33,693 nt of DNA from Candidatus Hydrogenedens sp. (GCA_012522755.1 JAAYJV010000039.1:1-33693); one strand, 5' to 3'; positions 16,808 through 26,577 are shown, counted from the first letter of the stretch. Program-made: numbers and translations. The notes: generated by a model not told the origin, from the letters alone.

Positions 16808-19800
16808 ATGTTTTATTTTTTTGGCATAAAGAAACAAAAGCTGTCATCTTTATTTTCTTTTGTCAGTACCAACATCCCTTTTTCTGTATGTTGTATTTTT
16901 ATACTGGGCTTTCTTCTTCGCCTCTATCACCTGCCACAACAATCCATATGGTTTGATGAATGGCTTTCTTATTCATCGCTCACCCCCTTGGGATGGAAGC
17001 ATTTTTTGGCGACTTTTCGAATTGCTATTCCTGAACATGCCGCCGCTCCCTCCTATTACATCTTCTTTTATTTCTGGGCACAACTGGTCGGTACCGCTCC
17101 TGTACTCTTACGGCTTTTTCCCGTGGTAACAGGCAGTTTCGCCATTATCTTACTCTATCATCTCACTCTGCGATTCTACTCCCATCGAGCCGGAACAGTC
17201 AGCGCCCTTTTACTGGCTTTGTCACCGTCCCAGATTTGGTTCTCTCAAGAACTGCGCCCTTACGGGTGGATGTTTTTTTTGGCGTTGGCTTCCATCCTGT
17301 CTCTGGAAACAGCCTTATCATCCCCCAAGCGCCCTTCCCTTCGTTGGCTGCTCTATTATTTGATTACGACACTATTCGTTTTCAGCCATCTTTTTGCCCT
17401 TTTGGCTCTGGTCCCGCAAGGTATTTACGTCTTGTTCCGGCGGGGAATACGTGCATGTATTCTCTGGGCTATTCCATGCCTTATTCTTGTCGCGTTGTTA
17501 AGTTTTTCCGTTCTGTACGCATCTCACGTATCCATTGAGAGCAGAGTCACAGCTCCAGATCGTGATGCTGTACGGTATCTGATATACCCGATTTCAAAAG
17601 ATATCGTAACGCTACACAGGGATCTTTCACCGCCCTGGCTATACAGCCCTCCCGAAGAAATCTCCGGTTCCTTAAAAGCTCTTTTGAAGTTTCGTCCTGT
17701 TTTTGACACAACCACTGTTTTACTTCTCTTGTCTTTGCTGGCTCTTTTCATCTTCAAACACTTGCGCCGTTGTATAAAAGAAGCCGCAGAGCCACTATCA
17801 GAGACAGGTTCATATTCGAACACAAAGTCAACAAAAAAGACTGACACCGACAATTCTTTATCTTCTCAGTTTCTTTATTCCAGATTTTTATTTATCCTGT
17901 GTTTGATTATTTCCGGTCCGATGATGCTGGCTCTGCTGGAAGTAATAACAAAACAAATAGTTATGGGAAGCAGCTATACCGCTTACAACATGATTGGTCT
18001 GTATCTGGCGGCCGGTTTTGTCATCAGCCAATTCCGTCATCGTTGGCTTTATACTGTGTCACTGTTACTGATTATTTTTTTCTACGGTTACCAATGTCTT
18101 ATTTTTCTTCCTCACAGAACACACCCGGAATGGCGAGGAGCAGTAGACTATATTGCCGATCATTGCAAGCCTCATGATCTTGTTATTGATGAGTGTGTCG
18201 GTTATCCTATGTCTCGTACAATTCTTTTTGGCAACACAGCACCTGTCCAAACAGCACAGGCTTCTTCCTATGGAGACACATGCACACAAGCAGTTCATTA
18301 TTTTAAGAGCACGCAGAAAGAAGCACTATCGGATGCATCCGTATGGATTTTGACTGAGCCCGTTTTCAGTATGCACAAAGCTGATCCCGATCATGCTCCT
18401 CTTCAGGTATTTAAGGCTGCACTGGAAGAACATGGTCTTCATGTAACCATCAAGTACTTTCCAGGCAGTATACCTCTGAGTTTACTGAAAGTAAATTCAG
18501 CCCCTGACACGACACCATCGCTTCCAGAACCATTTTCGCAGGCCCTGGATGTATTGGACTTTGAGTTATTTCTTTCAGACTTGACCATTATCCCTCAAAC
18601 CCGGTCAGAAGAGGATCAACTTAAAGGAGCTTTCCAACGTTCTGTTGGCCGTTGGCCTTCAATTTTTCTTAACTATAATCCACAACTGGGTTTTTCCTTT
18701 TTGCGCAATAAGGAATACCGTCTAGCCGCTGCATTCGGCTCATATCTTCTTTCTCGGTACCCCTATTACAATATGAGTTATTATTTCATGGGCACCCTTC
18801 TGGCTGTGGCTGGAGAAAGAGAGCGAGCTGCAACCTACTTTCAACATGCTTTCTCACTGAATCCTCATATGGCATTTTATGCCGCTGCCTATTCCGAGGC
18901 CTTATGCAATTCTGGGGGTGAACAGCCTTCTCCGGCTCTATCCGAAAAACTCTTGTCTTTCCCCTTGACCTTCTTTGTGGATCTGGACCGCTTCTTACAG
19001 GAAAACACTATTGCTGATCCGGAACAGGAAGATAATACCCGGAAAATATTGCCACAGGAGATTCGCGACGAGTTGCGTGCCCACCTGCCTGACGGAGCGG
19101 CCTTGTCTGAAACTGTTTTTGCGGCTCAAAATTCTCCTGCAGACTTGAACAGCTGGCTTCCCATCACAAAAAGAATGCCGGCCTTGTTGTGTGAGCTTCG
19201 CCGGATCTTTACTGGAAAGGACGAGTCTGCAGCGGCCTGGTACCGGAAACATATTGAAAAGTATCCTTTCGAAAAGATTCTCTATGAACGTTTTGATGCT
19301 TATCTGAAAAAATCCGCTTTGCCGGATGACTATAAACGACAATGGCTGGAACTGGTGGAAAAAAATCCTGATCTTGCTTTTTATGCTTCCCAACGCCTGG
19401 CGGAGCGGGGTGATAGCTACTGGTCTGCGGGGAAACTCAAAAAGGCTCAAGGTCTTTATGAAGCAGCGCTTTCTCTGAATCCCCACAGGATTGACACGGC
19501 CGCCAAACTTGCAGCACGCTATATAACTCTGGAGCGTTTCGAAGATGCGCTGCCACTGCTGAGCGAAGTGCTTCAGCAGGATTTATATTTTCCCGATGCT
19601 TTGGCGCAGGCCAATGAGACTCTGCAAGTGCTGGACAACCCTGAGCGGGATATAGCATTCTGGCAAGGAGTGCATGCGGCTCGGAGTGGAGATTGGAATG
19701 TTATTTTCAGTCTGGGCACTGCTCTTGAAAAGGCGAATCGCTTTTTGGAAGGAGCGGATATCTTTTTATCACTGGATAGTGCAGATGCAAACATCTGCCA

Positions 19801-20317
19801 TGCCCGTCTTGCCGCTGTTCGCTGTCTGCGTCTGGCAAAAGAATATTCAAAAGCGCAGACCTTGCTGGATACCCTGTCTCCCGATCACTGTGATCCGCCA
19901 CGGCTAATCAGTTATGAATATGTAGAAACGGGCCAGGTATTTTTTGCAGAAGGTGATTTTGATGCTTCAGCCGCTTGTTTCAACCGGGCTCTGGATACAG
20001 GCGGATTTGACAGCCTGGCCAATTTTGGTCTCTACGAAATATCCCTTGTCTTGGATGACCGAAGAGCAGCCCTGGACTATTTACAAAAATCCGTGGATGC
20101 CGATACAGACAATCTATGGCACAGGCAGATGCTTGCTCAAGAACAGTTGAAAGAAGGACTTTGGGACAGGGCTCTGGATAATATCGAGGTGCTTCTGAAA
20201 GCGAAGCCTCAGGATCCCGGTCTGCACCATCAGCTTCTTTCTCTTCTTGATCAGGATATGGATTCAGTAGTGACGGAACGTCTCCACAGCCTGTTAAAGA
20301 GCTTTTCCGAGCCATGA
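16808..20317 (+). CDS. GT39-type membrane glycosyltransferase with TPR tail, copy B
   Basis: This 1169-residue protein has the same design as copy A. A multi-pass GT-C membrane domain spans residues about 22-440, with FLLRLYHL, the external-loop motif SIWFDE (Asp50, Glu51), WFSQELRPYGWMFFLALASI and a final helix ending GYQCLIFLPHRT. An expected extracytoplasmic stretch (EWRGAVDYIADHC) follows, then a long TPR-like tail (for example AAAWYRKHIEKYPFEKILYERF, split here: AAAWYRKHIEK, YPFEKILYERF). GFSFLRNKEYRLA at about 627-639 is identical in both copies. The ATG has only a weak AAGAGA purine tract, but a strong promoter lies upstream. Probable role: transfer of a sugar from a lipid carrier to an exported protein or glycan, with the TPR tail binding the acceptor. 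That role is inference from architecture. Confidence 0.8.
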   Translation: MFYFFGIKKQKLSSLFSFVSTNIPFSVCCIFILGFLLRLYHLPQQSIWFDEWLSYSSLTPLGWKHFLATFRIAIPEHAAAPSYYIFFYFWAQLVGTAPVLLRLFPVVTGSFAIILLYHLTLRFYSHRAGTVSALLLALSPSQIWFSQELRPYGWMFFLALASILSLETALSSPKRPSLRWLLYYLITTLFVFSHLFALLALVPQGIYVLFRRGIRACILWAIPCLILVALLSFSVLYASHVSIESRVTAPDRDAVRYLIYPISKDIVTLHRDLSPPWLYSPPEEISGSLKALLKFRPVFDTTTVLLLLSLLALFIFKHLRRCIKEAAEPLSETGSYSNTKSTKKTDTDNSLSSQFLYSRFLFILCLIISGPMMLALLEVITKQIVMGSSYTAYNMIGLYLAAGFVISQFRHRWLYTVSLLLIIFFYGYQCLIFLPHRTHPEWRGAVDYIADHCKPHDLVIDECVGYPMSRTILFGNTAPVQTAQASSYGDTCTQAVHYFKSTQKEALSDASVWILTEPVFSMHKADPDHAPLQVFKAALEEHGLHVTIKYFPGSIPLSLLKVNSAPDTTPSLPEPFSQALDVLDFELFLSDLTIIPQTRSEEDQLKGAFQRSVGRWPSIFLNYNPQLGFSFLRNKEYRLAAAFGSYLLSRYPYYNMSYYFMGTLLAVAGERERAATYFQHAFSLNPHMAFYAAAYSEALCNSGGEQPSPALSEKLLSFPLTFFVDLDRFLQENTIADPEQEDNTRKILPQEIRDELRAHLPDGAALSETVFAAQNSPADLNSWLPITKRMPALLCELRRIFTGKDESAAAWYRKHIEKYPFEKILYERFDAYLKKSALPDDYKRQWLELVEKNPDLAFYASQRLAERGDSYWSAGKLKKAQGLYEAALSLNPHRIDTAAKLAARYITLERFEDALPLLSEVLQQDLYFPDALAQANETLQVLDNPERDIAFWQGVHAARSGDWNVIFSLGTALEKANRFLEGADIFLSLDSADANICHARLAAVRCLRLAKEYSKAQTLLDTLSPDHCDPPRLISYEYVETGQVFFAEGDFDASAACFNRALDTGGFDSLANFGLYEISLVLDDRRAALDYLQKSVDADTDNLWHRQMLAQEQLKEGLWDRALDNIEVLLKAKPQDPGLHHQLLSLLDQDMDSVVTERLHSLLKSFSEP

Positions 20318-20469
20318 AATCACCTTCTGTTTTTCCGCTTTTTTCCTGAAAATCACCCTGAGTAGCAGCATCATGTCCGGATTCGTTATACTTATGCCCG
20401 AGGTGTGAGTTTCTTTTGCAGGGAAAAGGCATATTCACATTCAATACAACGCAGCCATGGAGTGGACTC

Positions 20470-21045
20470 ATGACACAGGAACGTCATCCCGGTGATGTGA
20501 TCAAAAATTTACGTGAAACCCAGCAACTGAGCCTGGAAGAGCTGGCGGAACGCTGTCAGCTGGAAGTGGAATTTATCGCCCATATTGAACAGGGTCGTCT
20601 CTTCCCTTCTCTGGCGCCTCTCATGAAAATAGCCAGAGCGCTGGGCGTTCGACTGGGCACCTTTCTGGATGGAGAAGAAGGTACAGGCCCCGTGCTGGTG
20701 CGTCAGGGTCAGGCAAGCGATGTGATGCGCTTTACGGGCTCGGGAGCGCAGAAGACAGGGACTCTCGATTTTTATTCTCTCGGTGCCGCCAAAAGCGACC
20801 GGAACATGGAACCCTTTCTCATTGATGTCTGTCCTTCTGATGACACGGAACCCGTCCTTTCTTCCCATGAAGGGGAAGAGTTCTTGTATGTACTGGCTGG
20901 AACGGTCCGGGTTGTGCTCGGTCGCGAGACTTACCTGCTTCAGGAAGGTGACAGCATTTATTATGATTCCATCGTTCCCCATGAAGTTCGGGCTGGCGAT
21001 GGTGCCGGAGCCAAGCTTCTGGCTGTGGTGTATGCCCCCTTTTAA
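20470..21045 (+). CDS. XRE-family HTH regulator with C-terminal cupin sensor domain
   Basis: From the ATG at 20470 the protein is 191 residues. An XRE/lambda-repressor-type helix-turn-helix spans about 9-65 (GDVIKNLRETQQLSLEELA, IAHIEQGRLFPSL). A small cupin barrel spans about 110-190, with SSHEGEEFLYVLAGTVRV (His133, Glu137) and GDSIYYDSIVPHEV (His171) as the metal/ligand motifs. GGAG lies 7 nt before this ATG. The longer frame from TTG at 20416 lacks conserved sequence and is rejected. The gene is 38 bp upstream of the acyl-CoA synthetase gene, a pairing seen in many bacteria. It probably senses a small ligand through the cupin and controls this pair. Confidence 0.92.
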   Translation: MTQERHPGDVIKNLRETQQLSLEELAERCQLEVEFIAHIEQGRLFPSLAPLMKIARALGVRLGTFLDGEEGTGPVLVRQGQASDVMRFTGSGAQKTGTLDFYSLGAAKSDRNMEPFLIDVCPSDDTEPVLSSHEGEEFLYVLAGTVRVVLGRETYLLQEGDSIYYDSIVPHEVRAGDGAGAKLLAVVYAPF

Positions 21046-21083
21046 GCGGTGGTATGGGCTGAGTTTTTTCATTGGAGAGCGGC

Positions 21084-22748
21084 ATGATTAAAATTGATAA
21101 GACCATCGGAACTGTTTTTCAGGAGCAGGCAAGCTTGCACGCCGATAAGGACTTCATGATTTATCCTGACCGGGGTCTGCGCTTCACCTGGAAGGAATTT
21201 GATGAGCGCACGGCACTTCTTGCCAAGGGATTGCTGCAGCTCGGCCTTCGCCCGGGAGATCATCTGGGAGTGTGGGCACGCAATGTTCCGGACTGGCTGA
21301 CCCTCTTTTTTGCATCTACCCGCATTGGCGTGGTCCTTGTCACAGTCAATACTTCCTACAAAAGTCATGAGCTGGCTTATATATTGAAGCAGTCGGACAT
21401 GAAAGCGCTGGCCATTGTTGATGGCTTCCGTGATGTCAGCTATATCGACACACTCTATGAACTGGTGCCTCAGCTTCGACAAGTTCCCCGGGGCATGTTG
21501 CACAATCCTGAATTTCCTCATTTGAAGCATGTGCTTTTCATGGGTCAGGAAAAACATCGGGGCATGTACAGCATGCCGGAACTATTTCAACTGGGTGATC
21601 AGTGTCCCGATGATTTTTTAGAGGAGATCAGCAGTTCACTGGACTGTGATGATGTTGTGAATATTCAGTACACTTCCGGCACGACAGGCTTTCCCAAAGG
21701 CGTGATGTTGACCCACAGGAATATTCTCAACAACGGTTTCCATATTGGAGAGCGCCAGAAATTCACGGAAAAAGACAGGGTCTGCCTGCCCGTTCCGCTC
21801 TTCCACTGCTTCGGTATCGTGCTGGGCGTAATGGCCGCCTACACCCATGGCGCAACAGTGGTCATGGTGGAAATCTTTGATCCTCTTCTCACACTGGCAG
21901 CCGTTCAAAAAGAGAAATGCACGGCCTTGTATGGCGTTCCGACCATGTTCAATGCGGAATTGAATCATCCCATGTTCTCCCTCTTTGATCTGAGCTCTTT
22001 ACGCACGGGGATCATGGCGGGTTCCCCCTGTCCCATTGAAATCATGAAACGTGTCATCAATGACATGCACTGCGAGCAGATCACCATTGCTTACGGGCTG
22101 ACAGAAGCTTCGCCAGTCATTACACAAACAAGTACGGAAGACACCATTGAACGACGGGTCAGCACCATAGGTCAGCAGCTTCCCGGCATGGAAGTAAAAA
22201 TCATCAATCCTGAAACAGGTGAAAGGCTCGGCGCCAACGAAGAAGGCGAGCTCTGTTGCCGTGGCTACAATATCATGAAAGGCTATTACAACATGCCTGA
22301 AGCGACCGCTGAGGTCATTGATGCCGATGGGTGGTTGCACACAGGCGATCTGGCAACAGTGGACGAGCATGGCTATTACCGTATCACCGGTCGCAGCAAA
22401 GATATTATCATCCGTGGTGGCGAAAATATTTCTCCCCGGGAGATCGAAGAGTTTCTCCATACCATGCCCGGCATCCTCGATGTGCAGGTAGTCGGCGTTC
22501 CCGATGAGCGTTATGGCGAAGTGGTATCAGCTTTTATTATTCCGAAAGAAGACATTGATATTACTGAAGCAGACGTGCGTGACTTCTCGCGGACCCAAAT
22601 CGCGCGGTATAAGGTACCGAAATACGTCTTTTTTGTTCAGGATTTTCCCATGACAGCCAATGGCAAAATCCAGAAATACAAACTTCGTGAACAGGCCTGT
22701 AAAGAGCTGGATATCACGCCTTCGGATACGATCACAGCGGAGGGTTGA
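21084..22748 (+). CDS. AMP-binding acyl-CoA synthetase (fatty-acid-CoA ligase family)
   Basis: This 554-residue member of the ANL superfamily activates a carboxylic acid with ATP and transfers it to CoA. Motifs are [11 protein letters not shown] at 196-206 (P-loop), [35 protein letters not shown], the hinge [20 protein letters not shown] and the catalytic lysine in [13 protein letters not shown] near the C-terminus. This is the full set for a medium or long-chain fatty acyl-CoA synthetase, although substrate length cannot be read from sequence. The ATG at 21084 has GGAGAG 4-5 nt upstream; an in-frame TTG at 21072 overlaps that site and is not preferred. It forms a likely operon with the XRE-cupin regulator. 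Confidence 0.92.
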   Translation: MIKIDKTIGTVFQEQASLHADKDFMIYPDRGLRFTWKEFDERTALLAKGLLQLGLRPGDHLGVWARNVPDWLTLFFASTRIGVVLVTVNTSYKSHELAYILKQSDMKALAIVDGFRDVSYIDTLYELVPQLRQVPRGMLHNPEFPHLKHVLFMGQEKHRGMYSMPELFQLGDQCPDDFLEEISSSLDCDDVVNIQYTSGTTGFPKGVMLTHRNILNNGFHIGERQKFTEKDRVCLPVPLFHCFGIVLGVMAAYTHGATVVMVEIFDPLLTLAAVQKEKCTALYGVPTMFNAELNHPMFSLFDLSSLRTGIMAGSPCPIEIMKRVINDMHCEQITIAYGLTEASPVITQTSTEDTIERRVSTIGQQLPGMEVKIINPETGERLGANEEGELCCRGYNIMKGYYNMPEATAEVIDADGWLHTGDLATVDEHGYYRITGRSKDIIIRGGENISPREIEEFLHTMPGILDVQVVGVPDERYGEVVSAFIIPKEDIDITEADVRDFSRTQIARYKVPKYVFFVQDFPMTANGKIQKYKLREQACKELDITPSDTITAEG

Positions 22749-22765
22749 GCCCTCCTGCCAACCCT
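22739..22765 (+). terminator. Possible terminator hairpins at the acyl-CoA synthetase stop codon
   Basis: GGAGGG (22739-22744) pairs with CCCTCC (22750-22755) around TTGAG. Alternatively AGGGTTG (22741-22747) pairs with CAACCCT (22759-22765), which is followed by TTTC. The two are mutually exclusive and both cover the stop codon. The T-run is short, so termination is only plausible. A tRNA promoter lies just downstream. Confidence 0.38.
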
Positions 22766-22774
22766 TTCATGCTT

Positions 22775-22804
22775 TTGATTCAGCCCCTGTTTTTTTGCTA
22801 TACT
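22775..22804 (+). promoter_or_regulatory. Promoter for tRNA-Val
   Basis: TTGATT at 22775-22780 and TATACT at 22799-22804 are spaced by 18 bp. Transcription would begin about 5 nt before the mature tRNA 5' end at 22816. Both hexamers are close to sigma-70 consensus (4 of 6 and 5 of 6). Confidence 0.55.
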
Positions 22805-22815
22805 CTTTGCGTTGT

Positions 22816-22892
22816 GGGCGATTAGCTCAGTTGGTTAGAGTGCCACGTTGACATCGTGGAGGTCGCAGGTTCGATTCCCGCATCGCCCACCA
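22816..22892 (+). tRNA. tRNA-Val (anticodon GAC)
   Basis: The sequence folds into a standard cloverleaf. The acceptor stem GGGCGAT pairs with ATCGCCC, followed by discriminator A and an encoded CCA. The D arm is GCTCAGTTGGTTAGAGT. The anticodon stem CCACG/CGTGG holds the loop TTGACAT, so the anticodon is GAC (valine). The T arm is GCAGGTTCGATTCCCGC. Length is 77 nt including CCA. No direct repeat of the tRNA 3' end was seen in the window, so there is no sign of an integrated element here. Confidence 0.97.
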
Positions 22893-22926
22893 TTCTTCCT
22901 TATTCCTTCCTCATTTTTTGACCCTC

Positions 22927-25900
22927 TTATTCACCATAGAGGGCAAATGTATCCGCTTCCACATGCAATTGGAGAACACCCTGTTCTACGCTAAAAGCCT
23001 GTTCTGTCCGGGTACCGTCTGTTTTCTCCCGAAGCATGCGCTTGGGCACAGCAACAGTAAAGGGCAGCTTCTTCAGGTCAATGAAAGCCGTAAAGGCGGC
23101 GTTCTCCGGCAGGGGCATCAGTACAAGGCTGTTCTCCTCTTTTGTCAGGCGAAATGCGCCATCGGTTACGATGCCATCAAAGTTCATCCTCTTTTTCTCC
23201 AGATTGAACCTCGAAAAAATGGGGTTGATTTTCACAGAAGCGGGAGTATAGGTCAGGGCTGTTATTTCATCGTCTTCGCCTTCACAACGCAGTGTACCCA
23301 GGAAAAAGGATTTCTCTTCGAGGGTACTGTTCAATATTGTGCAGCGTTGTAATCCCTCTACAAAAATTCCCGCTCGGATCTTGAATTCATCACCGGGCCG
23401 GCTGAAGTCAGGCAGGGTGCGACTCGCAGAGGTCACAAACGGCTCATCCGCCTTGCCACTACCGATGAAAAAGGAGTGATCGGCCTGGAAGGCAATTGAG
23501 TCGTCCTCATTGAGAAAGTGGACAAACACCTTCAGGCCCCGGGTCAACGGTCCGTGAGGCTTCCAGTGCAGGCTCAATTCAAAGTACTTCTCCTTTTCCA
23601 AAGTCACTGTTGATGACGCAAGTTCAACAGGCTCATAGGCGATCTGGTCCGTTCGGGCATTGACATAGAGTGCTTCGGGGGAGCGGCTCCATTCAACGAG
23701 GACACCTTCCCGACGTTCAATAGCGCAGGCGCTATCCCCCGCTTCACTGTAAAAGCCCATGGGAGGAAGAATCCGCCCGAACACAGACCAGTCCTTGTCC
23801 TGCTGTCTGTTAACCCACACCTGCGCACCGTTTTCATAGCCCACCTGCTGGGTGTGTATGTTGTCATTGATAAAGGCATGGTCAGCAAGAGCCACACGGG
23901 CAATACGAGTCATAAAATCGTTTGAAAGCCAATATTTCCGAACGGTATCACGACTGAAAGGCTGTGTGGTCATGGCGGGGTGGCCCGTGAGCATTTCCGT
24001 TGCCATATAATCGTCACTGAAAATTCCCGCCAGTTCCGATGGTTCTCCGGCTTTGTACCGGGGATCATAGCCGGCTCCATGATAAATAAAGCGGTCATGA
24101 CAGGCCATGTCGCTCCAGGGGATCCGTTCCGCATCTTCACATGCAATGGGCCAGGTGAAGCCCTGATCAGGATGGGAAGGAGGGCTGACATCCACCCGCA
24201 AATGATTTGCCTGGGCTCCATCAACGCTTCCTATGAGCTGATCATGGCCACTTTCCGAAATCATGGGTGCATTACCGCCCAGGGTATCCCTGATCCAATT
24301 AAAAGAATCACCCCAGATTTCACGGCAAAGCATGCGGTCTTCCAACTGTCCATCGCTGGTCCACGAATCACAGGGCATCACGCTTGCCCACACATCAATG
24401 AAAAAGGCGCTGGGTGCGATATTTTCCCGGATCCACTGCACATTTCTTTCCAGGAAAGGCCGCATGGCCATGGGCCGCCAGCGAAAGGCCTGAGACCCAC
24501 GCCCTTTGTTGAGCCAGGCCCAAAAGGGTTCCCTGTTTTTATGGAAAGCAATATGATCATAGCTGAACTGATCCGCATCGGGATAAAAGTCGATATAGTT
24601 GTCATGGGGTGCGAAGAGGACGTCATGATCATGACAGATGGCGACCAGTTCCAGAAATTCCTGAAAAGTCCCCCATCTGGTATTGGGCGGTGTGATGTCC
24701 GGCAGACGATAATCATAGCCATGGCGTTGCCAGTTGTGCCAGAGGACCACACTGTTGGTCAATCCATATCGAAAGGACTGCTTCAAATCTTCCGTTGCGC
24801 GTTTGATATCCCCTCTCCACAGATCAAAGCCGTAACGTCCGGCCAATTGCGGAACACCGGGCCCGGCCTGCAAGCCGTTGATATCTCTCCAGACCTTGAC
24901 AGCTGACCATACATTTGGTGCCGGAATAAAATGAAAATCAGCCGCGATGCCCGCCTGCAAGCTGTAGATTTTGTCAACAGGCGTTACCACAAAACGTGAA
25001 GGCGGTGCTTTCAGAGCCTGCACCACAGACAGACCTGTCGGAAAATCAAAGCCCACAAAAGAAGTGGCCAGCTGATGCGCATCCGCCGCCAGAGTGAAGG
25101 CTTGCGGATCACAAATGACATTGCCCATGCCCGCATAGATCCTGTCGGCCCGGGCACTCCAGGGGCCTGTTTGTACAGATTCCAGGCAGGGAATCAACCA
25201 GGGCTGAGAGGCCGGCGCATTTTCCAGACGCAGTACGACACACAGGGCTTTGTCATCAATCACAGAAAGATCAGCAACCAGATCGTAGTTTCCTGAAGGA
25301 CTTTCAAAAGCATGACGGATCAGAAAACCCTTCTGAGTGGGCTCTGTCTCCACGAAAACGAGCTCCGTGACTCCTTGCGCCTTTTGTAATTCTTCGCCGA
25401 ATACATGCACGGAAAAACCCTGAAAGCTGAGGAGGCCCTCATCTCCTTCAAAAAACACGGTGCCATCGAGAAGGCCCCGGTGACCGAGAACAAAAGAAAC
25501 ATCATAGTTTATCCCGTCAATGGAGAGCTGTCCTATCTCTTGCTTTTCATGTTTTGGCGGATCGACCACGTTCTTCTCTTTCCCTACGTGGATTTGCGGG
25601 GCTCCCCACAAAGCTCTGTCGCAGGTAGTGTCCCAGGCCGGACCCGGATGGGTTTCCAGTTGCAAGAGTATGGTCTGACCTGCATAGGCATCAAGAGAAC
25701 AACGGTGATATTGCCAGCTTTTATCGTCTGTATGACTTTCGAAAAGAATTTCGCCCAAAGCTTCCTCAGGGGCCTCTTCGGGCAATACACGGAGTCGGAA
25801 GGTCACCCCATCACTGGGCGGCTCCAACCCTTCTTTGTGCGGAGCGATAGCCACAGCAGTTGAGAACCAGATTTCTTCTTCTTCGGGAAGAGATACAAAG

Positions 25901-26577
25901 TATTCCCGGATTACCGAACCACGAGCTCCTCCATGCCAGGGAGGATGAGCAAAAAGGCTTTCCAATGCCTCAGGGAGAGCATGTACACCTTGCGGCTCCA
26001 CTGTGGCCCTGGTATAGCCTTCCACTCCATTAAACCCCACAGAGAGGAAAATCGGTGGAACATCACGCATTTCCAGACGGGTACGGTGAATCGGAGAGGC
26101 CAAAAGACTGAAGAGGCCGGGTTTCACAGGCAAGGCTTTCCAGGGGAGTGCGTATTCAGGTTGAGGCACGTCTGTGAAGCGTGTATAAATCAGTTGGACA
26201 GCGTGAGCTTCCTTCTCCTCCCCTTCTTCAATAAAATGGACGTGGGCATGAAGAGGATAAATGGCGTTGAAACTGTCTGCTGCGACATGAACGGTGAAAC
26301 CAATGCTCAGGCTTTCTTCTTTTTTCAGACTGAAATCTATCTTATCAGCAGGATCCACTTTCCAGCCATCGATGGAACTGAGCAGAAGCTGACCTGTGAG
26401 AGCTTCGCCTGTACTGCTCAGCTTCACTGAACACTCCAGAGGATCGTTCTTTTCCGTGATCTGATCAGGCACGTCCAAGACCACCAGCAACGAACCGACT
26501 TCATCAGTGGGTTCATTGAAGGCAAAAACATTTGCAGCCATAAAAAGCAGTGTTGCAATAAAAAAGAAAGTTCTCAT
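22927..26577 (-). CDS. Large secreted putative glycoside hydrolase, family not assigned
   Basis: From the ATG at 26577 (AGGA 6 nt upstream; the frame extends five codons further) the protein has 1216 residues. A signal peptide spans about 1-19 (TLLFMAANVFA-FN). Beta-rich N-terminal regions follow. Residues about 275-330 resemble an NPCBM-type sugar-binding module (LLQLETHPGPAWD, ALWGAPQI). A TIM-barrel-like core at about 565-870 shows GTFQEFLELVAICHDHDVLF, FFIDVWASV (Asp728) and MISESGHDQ (Glu775), which could be catalytic acids in a retaining mechanism like that of GH36/GH101-type barrels. A beta-sandwich C-terminus completes it. It is probably a glycosidase of alpha-galactosidase or endo-alpha-N-acetylgalactosaminidase type, but I cannot name the family. 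It is a single gene convergent with tRNA-Val. Confidence 0.7.
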   Translation of the reverse strand: MRTFFFIATLLFMAANVFAFNEPTDEVGSLLVVLDVPDQITEKNDPLECSVKLSSTGEALTGQLLLSSIDGWKVDPADKIDFSLKKEESLSIGFTVHVAADSFNAIYPLHAHVHFIEEGEEKEAHAVQLIYTRFTDVPQPEYALPWKALPVKPGLFSLLASPIHRTRLEMRDVPPIFLSVGFNGVEGYTRATVEPQGVHALPEALESLFAHPPWHGGARGSVIREYFVSLPEEEEIWFSTAVAIAPHKEGLEPPSDGVTFRLRVLPEEAPEEALGEILFESHTDDKSWQYHRCSLDAYAGQTILLQLETHPGPAWDTTCDRALWGAPQIHVGKEKNVVDPPKHEKQEIGQLSIDGINYDVSFVLGHRGLLDGTVFFEGDEGLLSFQGFSVHVFGEELQKAQGVTELVFVETEPTQKGFLIRHAFESPSGNYDLVADLSVIDDKALCVVLRLENAPASQPWLIPCLESVQTGPWSARADRIYAGMGNVICDPQAFTLAADAHQLATSFVGFDFPTGLSVVQALKAPPSRFVVTPVDKIYSLQAGIAADFHFIPAPNVWSAVKVWRDINGLQAGPGVPQLAGRYGFDLWRGDIKRATEDLKQSFRYGLTNSVVLWHNWQRHGYDYRLPDITPPNTRWGTFQEFLELVAICHDHDVLFAPHDNYIDFYPDADQFSYDHIAFHKNREPFWAWLNKGRGSQAFRWRPMAMRPFLERNVQWIRENIAPSAFFIDVWASVMPCDSWTSDGQLEDRMLCREIWGDSFNWIRDTLGGNAPMISESGHDQLIGSVDGAQANHLRVDVSPPSHPDQGFTWPIACEDAERIPWSDMACHDRFIYHGAGYDPRYKAGEPSELAGIFSDDYMATEMLTGHPAMTTQPFSRDTVRKYWLSNDFMTRIARVALADHAFINDNIHTQQVGYENGAQVWVNRQQDKDWSVFGRILPPMGFYSEAGDSACAIERREGVLVEWSRSPEALYVNARTDQIAYEPVELASSTVTLEKEKYFELSLHWKPHGPLTRGLKVFVHFLNEDDSIAFQADHSFFIGSGKADEPFVTSASRTLPDFSRPGDEFKIRAGIFVEGLQRCTILNSTLEEKSFFLGTLRCEGEDDEITALTYTPASVKINPIFSRFNLEKKRMNFDGIVTDGAFRLTKEENSLVLMPLPENAAFTAFIDLKKLPFTVAVPKRMLREKTDGTRTEQAFSVEQGVLQLHVEADTFALYGE

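Noticed and set aside
22816-22892. tRNA-Val as an integration site
   Set aside because: No direct repeat of the tRNA 3' end and no integrase gene were seen in the window.
23980-24906. Plus-strand open frame of 308 codons
   Set aside because: It is antisense to the barrel of the large glycosidase and is a by-product of that gene's codon usage.
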